Notes under the pieces: generated by a model
Seen by the model: the letters and a program-made list of their open reading frames with translations, nothing else
What the model was told of the DNA's origin: nothing
The model's database searches: none
NCBI GenBank assembly: GCA_002726865.1
Contig: PBSW01000028.1
Location: 1-32,143 of the forward strand
Origin: Candidatus Bathyarchaeota archaeon
GTDB lineage: Archaea > Thermoproteota > Bathyarchaeia > TCS64
Direction of reading: 5' to 3'
Length of the DNA: 32,143 bases
Part shown: positions 1-8,141 of the stretch, in pieces
Layout of the letters: each line of letters begins with the position of its first letter
Numbering within the stretch: position 1 is the stretch's first letter
Position numbers and translations under genes: made by a program

Positions 1-194
1 ACTCCCCGGGAGACCCTTTCCACGAGCCCCTTGTTGTTCAGGTTGAAGAGCGCAATGTTCACGGCGTTCACCGTAATCCCCAGGGCGTCGGCGACCTCCT
101 GAGACGATAAAGGTTCCCCCTTCTCGATCAGGTAGATGAGGACCTGACGCTGGCTCTCAGCCCTCCTCAGCCCATCGAGCTCTTTGGAACCCAT
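1..194 (-). CDS. Winged-helix DNA-binding protein (partial, C-terminus outside window)
   Basis: The ATG is at 194-192 and the frame is open for 64 codons to the window edge, so the C-terminus is missing. The visible part reads as one winged helix-turn-helix: a first helix (ESQRQVLIYLIEKGEP), a turn-helix (SSQEVADALGITVNAVN) and a recognition/wing segment (NLNNKGLVERVSRG). This is the MarR/ArsR/TrmB-like fold used by many archaeal regulators. It lies downstream of two more small winged-helix genes on the same strand, 18 bases after the next stop, so the three probably form one transcript. The target and ligand are unknown. Confidence 0.7.
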   Translation of the reverse strand, partial: MGSKELDGLRRAESQRQVLIYLIEKGEPLSSQEVADALGITVNAVNIALFNLNNKGLVERVSRG

Positions 195-212
195 TTCAAA
201 TCCCGCAGTGGT

Positions 213-482
213 TTAATCTCGGCGTATCGCGTTCGTGAATAGATCGGAGACTATCTCAGTGAATGGAACCTTAGACTTGTAGGATCTATCCCTCTCCTGG
301 GTGACATACTTTTTCGATAGCAGGGCTCTCAGCGCGGGTCTCACAGTCCCGGGGGAGATCCCCGTCTCCTGGGCTATCTGGGTCGGGCTCGCAGCCCCCT
401 CGAACGCGAGGTAGACCAGAACCTTGAACTGGCTGCTTTTCGGGCTGAGCTCCTTCAACGCTTTTTCCCATATCTTCGACAA
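213..482 (-). CDS. Small winged-helix transcriptional regulator (89 aa)
   Basis: An 89-residue protein that is essentially one winged-helix domain: helix 1 (SSQFKVLVYLAFEG), a helix-turn-helix (SPTQIAQETGISPGTVRPAL) and a basic wing (KKYVTQERDRSYKSKVP). A short C-terminal helix (FTEIVSDLFTNAIRRD) may dimerise. The start is a TTG nine bases after the TAG of the upstream winged-helix gene. There is no ATG nearby, so translation may be coupled. It resembles MarR/TrmB-type regulators. No ligand domain is present, so it is probably a simple DNA-binding protein. The target is unknown. Confidence 0.65.
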   Translation of the reverse strand: MSKIWEKALKELSPKSSQFKVLVYLAFEGAASPTQIAQETGISPGTVRPALRALLSKKYVTQERDRSYKSKVPFTEIVSDLFTNAIRRD

Positions 483-491
483 TGCAATCCC

Positions 492-746
492 CTATCTCTC
501 TCGTTTCTCAAGGGCCTCGACACGGTCCATAAGGCCGAGAATGATCCCCGCTAAATCCGGAGTGTAGCTTCCCCGCCCCTCCCTCTTCAGCTTCCCTTCG
601 TCGCAGAGCTTCGCGTATGCCGCTTTCACGGAGTTGTATTTCGCCCCCAGTTTCTCGGTCATCTCGCTGGGGCCCAGGCTCGGATCTGCGAGGAATGTCC
701 TGAAGACCTGTTCTTTGAGAGAATAATCTTGTTTCATGGTGTACAT
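492..746 (-). CDS. Small winged-helix/HTH protein (84 aa), first gene of the regulator trio
   Basis: An 84-residue protein with a helix-turn-helix core (SLKEQVFRTFLADPS, then GPSEMTEKLGAKYNSVKAAY, then LCDEGKLKREGRGSYTP) and a C-terminal acidic/basic helix (GLMDRVEALEKRER) that could form a coiled coil. Two ATGs are possible (codons 1 and 4); the second follows a TAGGATG purine stretch. An AT-rich stretch at about 763-775 sits where a TATA box would lie for this strand. It leads a run of three winged-helix genes and is divergent from nurA, so it might act on the shared intergenic region. That is inference. Confidence 0.6.
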   Translation of the reverse strand: MYTMKQDYSLKEQVFRTFLADPSLGPSEMTEKLGAKYNSVKAAYAKLCDEGKLKREGRGSYTPDLAGIILGLMDRVEALEKRER

Positions 747-892
747 CCTATTTTTCCTATTCTTCTTATTAACTTTACTTTTGGGGTGACGACCGAGTCC
801 GGTAAGACGAGGGTGTTTTCTGAGCGTGTTAATTTCTTACTTTATATATAAAACGCCATTTATCGGAAATTACGCTCGTAATGATCATAGGG

Positions 893-900
893 TTTAAATA
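893..900 (+). promoter_or_regulatory. TATA-like box for nurA-herA
   Basis: TTTAAATA lies 54 bases upstream of the GTG start of nurA, preceded by purines (CATAGGG) that could serve as a BRE. A second AT block, TTTATATATAAAA, lies at 841-853. Either could drive the operon; the nearer one gives a short leader that contains the GAGG motif. Confidence 0.5.
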
Positions 901-946
901 TGAAGGAAAAAAGTGTTGTACATATTCATTCTGAGGTTGATGAGAG

Positions 947-2011
947 GTGCTAACAGATAGGGAAAATGCGGGTGTTGAAATGGACATCCTCAACCACAAT
1001 GCGCGTCCGAATCTGTATTTATTGATAAGAAACCTTCTCCTCGATGAGGTGACAAATCAGATCGAGGAAGATTTGTACGTAGTTAAAGAGTTAGCTAAGA
1101 TGATCAGAAAGAAAATCTCTATTCACTCCGCAACGAAGAGGGATCCCTTCAACGAGGTAGCGGGGGTGGACGCCGGTAGTCATATACTTCCCCTCGCCTC
1201 TAGGCGCTTTGCAGTAATTAGCGCCCTTGTCTACACTCTCCCTTCTGGAGAGCGTTTCTTCCGTGAACCTGAGTCCTTCTGTTTTCCATACCGTATTGAG
1301 GGGGGACAACTGGGAGGAATCATAAACATTCGGCGGGAAGCAAAACTGTATGAGACCGCGACACAGTATGTTGAGGGTGATCCGGATGTCCGTCTCATCT
1401 TAGTTGATGGTCCCCTAGCGTTCAGCAATTGGTGGAACATGGTTGGGGGCGAGGCGGATAGAAGCCGTCTCGTAAATGCGGTCAGTGGGTTCCTCAACAT
1501 TTGTCGAGAGAAAGGAGTATCCGTAGCTGGCGTCATCAAACGCCCCTCGGCTCGGTATCTCATCTATAATTTGGGACTCCAGAGGCTAACGGAGTTCCCA
1601 GACGCGTTCCTCCTTCTCCACTGCTTGAGGTCTGGGGAGAGAACCGACATCTTCTCCCCAAGATCCGCGGCAATGAAGTCGGTACAGAGGACACCTTTTA
1701 TGGACGCTATTGGCCACCCGGTTTACTCATTTTACATACGTCTCTCCAAAGAGTGGGCAATCCCCCCGGTAAGGATTGATCTCCCTGCATTCTGTCTAGG
1801 AGATCTGAATGATATTGCTGACTATTGCTATTTCTCCAGCGTCTGGAAGGGCATCCCATTGCCCATAATACGGGCAGATGAGGAAGTAAAGGTCTCGAGG
1901 CGGTTTATCAGGGAGGTGTATAAAGACATCGTGGGCAGGGTCGGGAGAACCACAGCAGAGTTGAGCCATCTGGCCCCATATTGGGGTGAAGGACAGTGGA
2001 TGGGCACATGA
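947..2011 (+). CDS. nurA: NurA 5'-3' nuclease
   Basis: NurA is the nuclease partner of the HerA translocase. Together they resect DNA ends for homologous recombination in archaea. The 354-residue protein carries the family's acidic metal sites: Asp75 in GVDAGSHIL and Asp154 in LILVDGPLAF. It also has the conserved basic segment GVIKRPSARYLIY (about 195-207) and the C-terminal signature HPVYSFYIRLSKEWAIPPVR. The start is GTG at 947 after GAGGTTGATGAGAG; an ATG at 980 is an alternative. The stop overlaps the herA start (ATGA), so the two are translationally coupled. No mre11 or rad50 is beside them, although these are often linked in archaea. The assignment rests on motifs and the herA neighbour. 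Confidence 0.92.
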   Translation: MLTDRENAGVEMDILNHNARPNLYLLIRNLLLDEVTNQIEEDLYVVKELAKMIRKKISIHSATKRDPFNEVAGVDAGSHILPLASRRFAVISALVYTLPSGERFFREPESFCFPYRIEGGQLGGIINIRREAKLYETATQYVEGDPDVRLILVDGPLAFSNWWNMVGGEADRSRLVNAVSGFLNICREKGVSVAGVIKRPSARYLIYNLGLQRLTEFPDAFLLLHCLRSGERTDIFSPRSAAMKSVQRTPFMDAIGHPVYSFYIRLSKEWAIPPVRIDLPAFCLGDLNDIADYCYFSSVWKGIPLPIIRADEEVKVSRRFIREVYKDIVGRVGRTTAELSHLAPYWGEGQWMGT

Positions 2012-3534
2012 TCGTCGGATACACGTACAGTAAAACAGGGGAGTACCGGGTTGACGAGATCACTGTGGTTCTCGTCAGGGGTAAGGAACTCGCAAAGGGG
2101 GACCTTGTCTACTTCAAGCATCCTAAGAATGGCTCTCCAGTGGTTTATCAAATAACAGGAGTCTACCCCCATAGGAGAGTACGGGAGTATGAGGAAGTCC
2201 TCCTTCAAGAGGGGAGGATTTTGAGTGACCCAGAGAGCACAACGATCCACGCCCGGGCCTACCAGTGGGGATGGCTTGACGAGGCTGGGAGCCTTAGACC
2301 ACTCAGGCACCACATAAGTCCGAACACACTAGTGCGCATCGCGGAGAGAGAAGTCGTGGCTAGATTCACTAAGCCCAATGGCGATTGGAAACTACTTCTA
2401 GGCACTGATCCAAGCACTGATCTTGATGTTGAGTTAGGAGTCTATCCGCTTATCCGACAGAGCGCACTCATTTGCGGTGCTGTTGGGACAGGGAAAACAA
2501 CGACCGCGATTTCCATGGTCGCCAGGGCCGCTAACCTAAATCCCCCTGTTCGGTTTTTCGTGGTGGACAAGGATGGAGAATACTCGAGCCTTATAAAACG
2601 TATTGGCATCGACAAAGTGCTCAAGGTCCCATGGATGCGCTTCTTCCAGCCCTCAAATATTCCCTGGGAGGACTACCTCTCTGAGTTCGGGTGGCAGAAG
2701 ACATGGTGGAACGCTAAGATTCTTGTAAAAGGGTTGAAGATTCTCTATGCCCAGGCATCTCCTATTACTAAGCATAATATAGGCAGGGCGGTGGAGTTCG
2801 TGGGAGCGGAATCTCTTGGGTTCAACAAGAAGGCGGACGAATTCAAGCAGTACCAACAGCAAGTACTAAACGCCATTGCGGGCTCCAAGCTTATACCAGA
2901 CGGGGACTTGATGCCTCTTGACCCAGTGGAGCTCCTCAAGGATCGCCGCATTGTAATTATGGACATCTCTAGCGGCAAGGACTCATGGTCCCAGAAGCAT
3001 CTTGTTGTCGCCCAAGTTCTCCGGAGGATCTTCAGTGAAGCCTTAGAAAACCGCAAGTTCGGGTGCGTCGTAATTCTTGAGGAAGCAATGTACTATGCCC
3101 CTCAAAGAGGAGTCTTCGATCTAGGAGATAAAGACGTCAGAGGCAAACTCCTCGGAATTGTAAAGGAAATCGCCACCAACGGTGGCAGGAACGGTGTGGG
3201 CCTCTGGATAGTCACACAGCGCCTTGCGACGGTAGATAAGACCGTTGTCACCCAATGCGCGAACAATATCATCTGCCATAGCCTTGAAGACTTGGACCGG
3301 CAGCGACTCGCCGAGATCGTAGGAGATGAGTTCAGTCGCCTCATAGGGGACCTCCCCCAGGGAGAGGCTATCGTGAAGGGAACCGCTCTTAAATGCCGTT
3401 TTCCAATATGGGTTAAGGTCCTCCCAGAGGTTTATCCGGCATCGTCAACGACGACCCCTATGAGTAGGTTCGTCCACATGGAGCTTGCATCCCAAGGAGA
3501 GATACCCCATCCCCAGATAACGATAGATGACTAA
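2008..3534 (+). CDS. herA: HerA hexameric DNA translocase/helicase
   Basis: HerA is a hexameric bipolar ATP-driven translocase that works with NurA on DNA ends. The N-terminal part (about 1-120) fits the HAS-barrel. Walker A is GAVGTGKTT (about 161-169 counting from the longer start), followed by the VVDKDGEY strand (about 189-196). Walker B is CVVILEEAMYYAP near residue 350, with the FtsK/HerA-type stretch GLWIVTQRLATVD after it. I prefer the ATG at 2008, which overlaps the nurA TGA as ATGA (508 residues). A GTG at 1996 would add four residues. It ends three bases before the convergent DUF166 stop, so there is almost no room for a terminator. Confidence 0.94.
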   Translation: MIVGYTYSKTGEYRVDEITVVLVRGKELAKGDLVYFKHPKNGSPVVYQITGVYPHRRVREYEEVLLQEGRILSDPESTTIHARAYQWGWLDEAGSLRPLRHHISPNTLVRIAEREVVARFTKPNGDWKLLLGTDPSTDLDVELGVYPLIRQSALICGAVGTGKTTTAISMVARAANLNPPVRFFVVDKDGEYSSLIKRIGIDKVLKVPWMRFFQPSNIPWEDYLSEFGWQKTWWNAKILVKGLKILYAQASPITKHNIGRAVEFVGAESLGFNKKADEFKQYQQQVLNAIAGSKLIPDGDLMPLDPVELLKDRRIVIMDISSGKDSWSQKHLVVAQVLRRIFSEALENRKFGCVVILEEAMYYAPQRGVFDLGDKDVRGKLLGIVKEIATNGGRNGVGLWIVTQRLATVDKTVVTQCANNIICHSLEDLDRQRLAEIVGDEFSRLIGDLPQGEAIVKGTALKCRFPIWVKVLPEVYPASSTTTPMSRFVHMELASQGEIPHPQITIDD

Positions 3535-3537
3535 GCC

Positions 3538-4221
3538 CTATTTCCTGAGGGCTTTCTCTAGGGCCTTCACAGCAATATTCCCTGCCACGTGGATCGGTGA
3601 ATCCCCGAAGAAGCGGTCCACCTTTCTAGAAGCGAGGCAGGGATAGATCTGGACAAGGGTGCCAGCCCGGGGCATTGCATCACTGACCTTCGTGCCCGGG
3701 AGCTTCTCAGCCATGTAATGAGTGGAACCGCATGGTGCACCCCTCAGGACGTCAACGCAACTCACCTCCCCGTCAACCACAGCTATCTCTAGCTTAGGAA
3801 AGCCGAACAACTCCGCGAATGCGTCGATTTTGGGCACTCCCACAGGTGCGAGAGAGCAAAAAGTTCGGGGAAAAACAATTTCCACGCCTAAACCCTCGAT
3901 CTCGCTCCCGATCTGGCGTTCCAAGCCTTGAGGGAGCCATTCGTAGTCGGCCACTGGTGCGATTACAGTCCCAGTCTCGAGCTTTTCTAGAATGCTGGGG
4001 AGAAGGGTGAAGGCTGACGGGCTCTCCCCCATGAACAGGACGAGGTCCCATTTCCCGTTTAGATCTAGGTCATCAACGATCTCTTCGGGTTCCTCGATCA
4101 ATATCGACAGCCCCCCGGGCATAACCGATTCCTCGATCGTCCACTCCTTCGGCGCCCGGAGCCTCAGATTCTCAAGAATACACTCCCCATAGGAGCCCTG
4201 AGTGAAGACGATGACTCTCAT
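3538..4221 (-). CDS. DUF166 family protein
   Basis: A 227-residue protein of the archaeal DUF166 family, once mislabelled thymidylate synthase; its true function is unknown. Visible features are a Rossmann-like N-terminus (MRVIVFTQGSYGE), a central VIAPVADYEWLP segment and a Cys-rich C-terminal half with Cys122, Cys155, Cys164 (RGAPCGSTHY) and Cys195 (YPCLASRK). The grouping of cysteines would suit a metal site. The gene is monocistronic: TTTATAACTC at 4253-4260 lies about 32-39 bases upstream of the ATG, implying a nearly leaderless mRNA. The C-terminus abuts the herA stop in convergent orientation. Confidence 0.8.
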   Translation of the reverse strand: MRVIVFTQGSYGECILENLRLRAPKEWTIEESVMPGGLSILIEEPEEIVDDLDLNGKWDLVLFMGESPSAFTLLPSILEKLETGTVIAPVADYEWLPQGLERQIGSEIEGLGVEIVFPRTFCSLAPVGVPKIDAFAELFGFPKLEIAVVDGEVSCVDVLRGAPCGSTHYMAEKLPGTKVSDAMPRAGTLVQIYPCLASRKVDRFFGDSPIHVAGNIAVKALEKALRK

Positions 4222-4252
4222 ATCAAACCCTCAGGGTCCTAGAGATCAAAGA

Positions 4253-4260
4253 GTTATAAA
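4253..4260 (-). promoter_or_regulatory. TATA-like box for the DUF166 gene
   Basis: The minus strand reads TTTATAACTC about 32-39 bases before the ATG at 4221, the expected archaeal spacing for a leaderless or short-leader start. Confidence 0.45.
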
Positions 4261-4276
4261 CTCTCTGCGTCGGGGC

Positions 4277-4285
4277 ATATTAAAT
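4277..4285 (+). promoter_or_regulatory. TATA-like box for the Nudix reading frame
   Basis: ATATTAAAT lies 25-33 bases before the ATG at 4310. This spacing points to that ATG, not to the more upstream ATG at 4202, as the natural start of the Nudix gene. Confidence 0.45.
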
Positions 4286-4309
4286 CGGTGGAGTGGCAGG
4301 ATCCTAGAC

Positions 4310-4738
4310 ATGAGTGGGAGGCGGCTCTATCCAGAGAAACCCTTGGTGGGCGGAGTCCTGATCCAGGATGACGATCGGTATCTGCTGATCAAGAGGGCGG
4401 CTGAGCCTGATACGGGCCTCTAGTCCATTCTGGGGGGAGTTGTGGAGCTAGGGGAAAGGGCTAAGGAGGCAGCTATGAGGGAAGCTTTTGAGGAGACGGG
4501 GCTAGAGGTGGAAATAGTGGGAGTTCTAGGGGTCGTCGACAAGATCGTCGAAGGAGACGGGAACAGGATCAAGTTTCACTTTGTAATCGTCGACTATCTG
4601 GCTTATCCCGTGGGGGGCTCGTTGGAGGCATCCCAGGACGCCTTGGATGTGAGGTGGGTAAGACCATCAGACTTTCAGGACTATGAGATGTCCCCCACTC
4701 TAGTTGAGCTTCTGAAGATGAACCGCCTCTACCCCTAA
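4310..4738 (+). pseudogene. Nudix hydrolase interrupted by an in-frame TAG
   Basis: The frame from ATG 4310 reads a Nudix (ADP-ribose pyrophosphatase or MutT-like) protein of about 142 residues. The N-terminal strand is LVGGVLIQDDDRYLLIKRA. The Nudix box is GVVELGERAKEAAMREAFEE followed by TGLEV, with all catalytic Glu present. Family members normally read G-x-W-x-x-P-G-G just before the box. Here TAG (4421-4423) stands where the Trp codon belongs, and CTG (Leu, 4430-4432) where the Pro is expected. Reading resumes in frame without a shift. Either it is a young pseudogene with two transitions, a sequencing error, or a suppressed amber codon. The rest of the domain is otherwise well kept. Confidence 0.82.
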
Positions 4739-4753
4739 CCGAAAAAGCGCGCG

Positions 4754-5968
4754 CTATCCTTTCACCCCACAGATCTTACACGCCAGCCATGCGTATACTT
4801 TGATCGATTCGAGATATTCTTTGACCCTAACATGGTCTAGATTGGTATGGCTGAACCTCTCCTCTGCCGGTCCGAAACCTACCACAGGGGTCCCCTTCCA
4901 AGCGTAATAATTTCCGTCTGTACGAAAGGTCCAGAGCTTGGTCTCTGTCTCTTGCCCTAGGGCTTCAGATACAGCTTCCTTCACCTCTTGGACTATGCTA
5001 TATTCCTCTGGGTCTGTGTAGAAGCCGTTGAAGCCCCTCATTGTTCCTCGTCGTTTTGGTGTCACCACATCAGCATCGAGTTCTGGATCTGCCTCCTTCA
5101 TCGAGGCGATCAACTCTTCCAGATCCTCTACTAGAGCGATGATGGAGTAGTCTGGGCTGTTTCTACAGTCGATGTGGAAGCTGCACTCCTCGGGCACTAC
5201 GTTGGAGGTGTCGGGTTTCACAGAAATCTGGGTGATCGAGATGGAGGTCCTTCCGTAGATTGGATGGTCGGGGAGCCTCGGGATGAGCCCTGATCTGATC
5301 CTAGAGATGATTTCCGCCGCCTTGTATAGAGCGTTGATGCCGCGTTCTGGGGCGCTCGCATGGCAGCTCATCCCTTTCACGACGATGTCTACTCCTACTC
5401 CGCCCCGGTGCCCCAAGGCGACTCTATTCTCTGTCGCCTCCCCTATCACCACGAGGTCCGCGGTGAATCCGCTCTCCTCAATGGTGGCCTGAGTTCCGGC
5501 TCCTCCGACCTCTTCGAGTGAGACGGCGGCGACCTTGAAATCTCCTTTTAGTTGGATGCCGAGGTCCTTGATAATCTTCCCCGCCATTACCATGGCAGCA
5601 AGGGCTCCCTTATTGTCCGATGCGGCCCTGCCATAAACCACCTCCCCCTCGACTCCGAAGGCTGAGCCGTTCATCAGCTTAGCGGAATACGGCTCATCCA
5701 TCTTCCCTGGGGGGACATGGTCTAGGTGGCCGTTGAACAGGATGCTCCTACCCCCTCCGACACCTTTGATGGTGCCCATAACGTCGTTAAGACGGTCCAC
5801 GGCTACCTCGTCGAAGCCCGAGGCCTTCATCTCCTTGGCTGTGATCCTTGCAGCCTTTCTCTCCTCCCCACTTGGACTGGGAGTCTGGATCAGCATCTGT
5901 AGGAATAAGATGGCGTTCTCCTGATTTTTCTGGGTAGCCCTTAAGATATCATTTAACATGTTCCTCAC
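4754..5968 (-). CDS. M20-family metallopeptidase/deacylase (ArgE/DapE/YgeY-like)
   Basis: A 404-residue zinc amidohydrolase of the M20 family, full length. Metal ligands are visible: His81 and Asp83 (NGHLDHVPPG), Asp118 (GRAASDNKGAL), the catalytic pair Glu152-Glu153 (SLEEVGGAG), Glu177 (IGEATENRV) and a C-terminal His in RFSHTNLDHV. The dimerisation domain lies in the middle (GHRGGVGVDIVVKG onward). M20 enzymes hydrolyse N-acyl amino acids, small peptides or N-succinyl compounds; the substrate cannot be read from the sequence. The GHLDHVPPG and GRAASDNKG pattern is closer to the YgeY branch than to DapE. It is divergent from the carbamate kinase gene, which is suggestive of shared nitrogen metabolism but not proof. 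Confidence 0.88.
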   Translation of the reverse strand: MRNMLNDILRATQKNQENAILFLQMLIQTPSPSGEERKAARITAKEMKASGFDEVAVDRLNDVMGTIKGVGGGRSILFNGHLDHVPPGKMDEPYSAKLMNGSAFGVEGEVVYGRAASDNKGALAAMVMAGKIIKDLGIQLKGDFKVAAVSLEEVGGAGTQATIEESGFTADLVVIGEATENRVALGHRGGVGVDIVVKGMSCHASAPERGINALYKAAEIISRIRSGLIPRLPDHPIYGRTSISITQISVKPDTSNVVPEECSFHIDCRNSPDYSIIALVEDLEELIASMKEADPELDADVVTPKRRGTMRGFNGFYTDPEEYSIVQEVKEAVSEALGQETETKLWTFRTDGNYYAWKGTPVVGFGPAEERFSHTNLDHVRVKEYLESIKVYAWLACKICGVKG

Positions 5969-6074
5969 ATCTCTTCGTTTGGACTTAAAGAAATATCATC
6001 TCGAAAGCTTAAAGCAATAAATAGAGGATTTGATATTATACCTATTCTTCCGAGAAAAAGGAAAGTGACCAAGG

Positions 6075-7106
6075 ATGGATAGAAGATTGCTAATAGCCCT
6101 AGGTGGCAACGCGATCAAGCGCAGGACCGAGGAAGGGACCACAGCCCAGCAGCTGAATAACGTCACTATCACCTGCGAACAGATTGTCAGGCTCATCGAA
6201 AGGCAGGGAGAAGGAGACCGGATCGCAATCACCCACGGAAACGGGCCCCAGGTGGGAAACCTCCTGGTCCAGCAGGAGGCTGGATCGGGCATCGTCCCCG
6301 CCCAAGCCTTTGACGTGGTGGGCTCCATGAGCCAAGGCCAGATCGGCTACATGTTCCAGCAGACCCTTCAGAACCACCTAAAAAAAGCCGGTGGTGACTC
6401 CATAAACATCCCTGTTGTAGCGGTAATCAATCAAGTGCTCGTAAGTCCTGATGATCCTGAGTTCCTTGACCCCTCAAAGCCCATCGGGAACTTTTTCTCC
6501 AAGGAGGAGGCAGTAGAGCTTGCTTGTACCAAAGGATACATAATAGACCCTCCAGCAGGGGAGGAGTATCATGAAAAGAAGAAGGCCGGATTCGTCATTA
6601 AGCAGGTTCTTCCCGAAAGTTCGAGTTCCAAGCCCTACAGAAGAGTAGTGCCGTCCCCCGATCCCATCGCAAATGTGGAGGGGAAAACCATCCGGAGCCT
6701 CATAGACCAAGGAGTCGTTATCATCGCGTCAGGCGGTGGCGGCATTCCCGTCATGAAGGAGAATGACAATGGCGAGCTCAAGGGTGTGTTCGCAGTCATC
6801 GACAAGGACAAGGCCGGGGAGAGACTTGCTGAGGCCATTGATGCCACCGACTTCCTTGTCCTCACAGATGTTGAGCACGCCATGCTCAATTATGGGAAAC
6901 CCGATCAAAAACCTGTAGGAGAGGTCAGTCTTAAGGAGGCTGAAAGACTCCTCGACGAGGGCCATTTCATGCGGGGGAGCATGGGCCCTAAGATGGAGGC
7001 ATGCATCCGCTTCATCAAGTGGGGGGGCAGAAGGGCCACCATAACGTCCCTAGATAAGGCCGTAGACGCAATAGATGGGAAGACGGGCACACATATCATT
7101 CCTTGA
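6075..7106 (+). CDS. arcC: Carbamate kinase
   Basis: Catalyses ATP + carbamate = ADP + carbamoyl phosphate. The 343-residue protein has the amino-acid-kinase fold signatures: LIALGGNAIKRR at the N-terminus, THGNGPQVGNLL, KPIGNFFSKEEA, the GGGGIP phosphate-binding loop, VIDKDKAGERLA, LVLTDVEHAMLNYG and MRGSMGPKMEA. It starts at the ATG at 6075 after AAGGATGG, with an AT-rich box near 6033-6043. The next gene on the strand is pyrB, 61 bases later with its own strong TATA box. In some archaea a carbamate-kinase-like enzyme supplies carbamoyl phosphate anabolically, which this linkage would suit; a catabolic, ATP-making role is equally possible from the sequence. Confidence 0.93.
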   Translation: MDRRLLIALGGNAIKRRTEEGTTAQQLNNVTITCEQIVRLIERQGEGDRIAITHGNGPQVGNLLVQQEAGSGIVPAQAFDVVGSMSQGQIGYMFQQTLQNHLKKAGGDSINIPVVAVINQVLVSPDDPEFLDPSKPIGNFFSKEEAVELACTKGYIIDPPAGEEYHEKKKAGFVIKQVLPESSSSKPYRRVVPSPDPIANVEGKTIRSLIDQGVVIIASGGGGIPVMKENDNGELKGVFAVIDKDKAGERLAEAIDATDFLVLTDVEHAMLNYGKPDQKPVGEVSLKEAERLLDEGHFMRGSMGPKMEACIRFIKWGGRRATITSLDKAVDAIDGKTGTHIIP

Positions 7107-7109
7107 TCT

Positions 7110-7124
7110 CCTGTTTTTGTTTCT
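7110..7124 (+). terminator. T-rich tract after carbamate kinase
   Basis: CTGTTTTTGTTT begins a few bases after the carbamate kinase stop, with no clear hairpin. Archaeal termination at oligo-T tracts would fit. Confidence 0.35.
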
Positions 7125-7134
7125 CTGAAATTTT

Positions 7135-7147
7135 TTTATATATTTAA
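7135..7147 (+). promoter_or_regulatory. TATA box for pyrB
   Basis: TTTTATATATTTA lies 21-33 bases before the GTG at 7168 and 27-39 before the ATG at 7174. It indicates an own promoter and a leaderless or nearly leaderless transcript. Confidence 0.6.
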
Positions 7148-7173
7148 TACATTATCTTTCTTGTGAAGTGTTT

Positions 7174-8103
7174 ATGGTTAGCGCCAAGATATTCAAAGAT
7201 AGAGATATTATCTCTATGAGAGAGTTCAATCGTGCTGAGATCGATTTCATCCTCGACACAGCTGACGATATGGTAAAATTAGAACAATCAGGATCCAACC
7301 TCCTCAAGGGGAAGGTCATGGCGGCGCTATTCTTTGAGCCTAGCACCAGAACCCGGCTCAGCTTCGAGTCCGCCATGAACCGGCTGGGGGGGAGCGTGAT
7401 AGGCTTTGCGACCCCCGCTGGATCCTCCGTGGAAAAGGGGGAATCCCTCGCCGACACCATTAGAACCGTAAGTAGATACTCAGATACCATCGTGATGCGC
7501 CACCCTGACGAGATGTCCTCAAGGATGGCCGCCAGAGTTGCCACGGTCCCCGTGATAAACGGTGGCTCGGGTTCTTGGGAGCATCCCACCCAGGCCCTAC
7601 TTGATCTCCACACAATTAGGAGTGATAAAGGAACAATTGACGGGCTAAATATCGCTCTCGCGGGAGACCTCAAATTCGGCCGAACAACCCACAGTCTGGC
7701 CGTGGCCCTCAGGAATTATGATGTCAAGTGCACCTTCGTATCTCCGAAAGCCCTCAGAATGAGGCAGGATGTCATCGACGACGTCGATGGGAAACTTACT
7801 TACACTGTGACCGAGGATCTGAAATCCGTACTTCCCGAGATGGATATCGTATACGCCACGAGGATACAGAAGGAACGGTTCTCTAACCCTGCAGACTATG
7901 CAAGACTAAAGGACGCTTATCTCATCAACAAAGAGTTCCTCAAGGGTGCCAAGAAGGATATGAAGTTGATGCACCCCTTACCCAGAATCAATGAAATCTC
8001 AACAGATGTTGACAATACCCCCCATGCCCTCTACTTCAAGCAGATGAGGCACGGCGTCTACCTCAGAATGGCTATCTTGGCATTAGTTCTAGGAACGGTC
8101 TAG
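7174..8103 (+). CDS. pyrB: Aspartate carbamoyltransferase catalytic subunit
   Basis: Condenses carbamoyl phosphate with aspartate, the first committed step of pyrimidine synthesis. All family motifs are present (numbering from the alternative GTG at 7168): carbamoyl-phosphate loop FFEPSTRTR (55-63), SVEKGESL with the active-site Lys90, MRHPDE, HPTQALLDL (139-147), the aspartate-transcarbamoylase-type GDLKFGRTTHSL, RIQKERF (232-238) and HPLPRINEI (269-277). The last two separate it from ornithine carbamoyltransferase. Start: ATG 7174 or GTG 7168; both suit the TATA position. No regulatory subunit gene (pyrI) follows: the next 850 bases hold only relics. It lies beside carbamate kinase, a possible source of its substrate. 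Confidence 0.93.
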   Translation: MVSAKIFKDRDIISMREFNRAEIDFILDTADDMVKLEQSGSNLLKGKVMAALFFEPSTRTRLSFESAMNRLGGSVIGFATPAGSSVEKGESLADTIRTVSRYSDTIVMRHPDEMSSRMAARVATVPVINGGSGSWEHPTQALLDLHTIRSDKGTIDGLNIALAGDLKFGRTTHSLAVALRNYDVKCTFVSPKALRMRQDVIDDVDGKLTYTVTEDLKSVLPEMDIVYATRIQKERFSNPADYARLKDAYLINKEFLKGAKKDMKLMHPLPRINEISTDVDNTPHALYFKQMRHGVYLRMAILALVLGTV

Positions 8104-8131
8104 AGAGCCTCTATCAAAAATTGGTCCCTAG

Positions 8132-8141
8132 TTTTTCTTTT
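8132..8141 (+). terminator. Oligo-T tract after pyrB
   Basis: GTTTTTCTTTT begins about 28 bases past the pyrB stop. There is no strong stem before it. It is a likely archaeal U-tract terminator. Confidence 0.4.

Noticed and set aside
4202..4309. Upstream extension of the Nudix frame to ATG 4202
   Set aside because: It overlaps the DUF166 start and its TATA box, is not protein-like, and the TATA at 4277-4285 fits the ATG at 4310.
4754..8103. A YgeW/YgeY/YqeA-type purine-breakdown cluster
   Set aside because: The transferase has the aspartate-carbamoyltransferase motifs GDLKFGRT, RIQKERF and HPLPR, so it is PyrB and not a YgeW-like enzyme.
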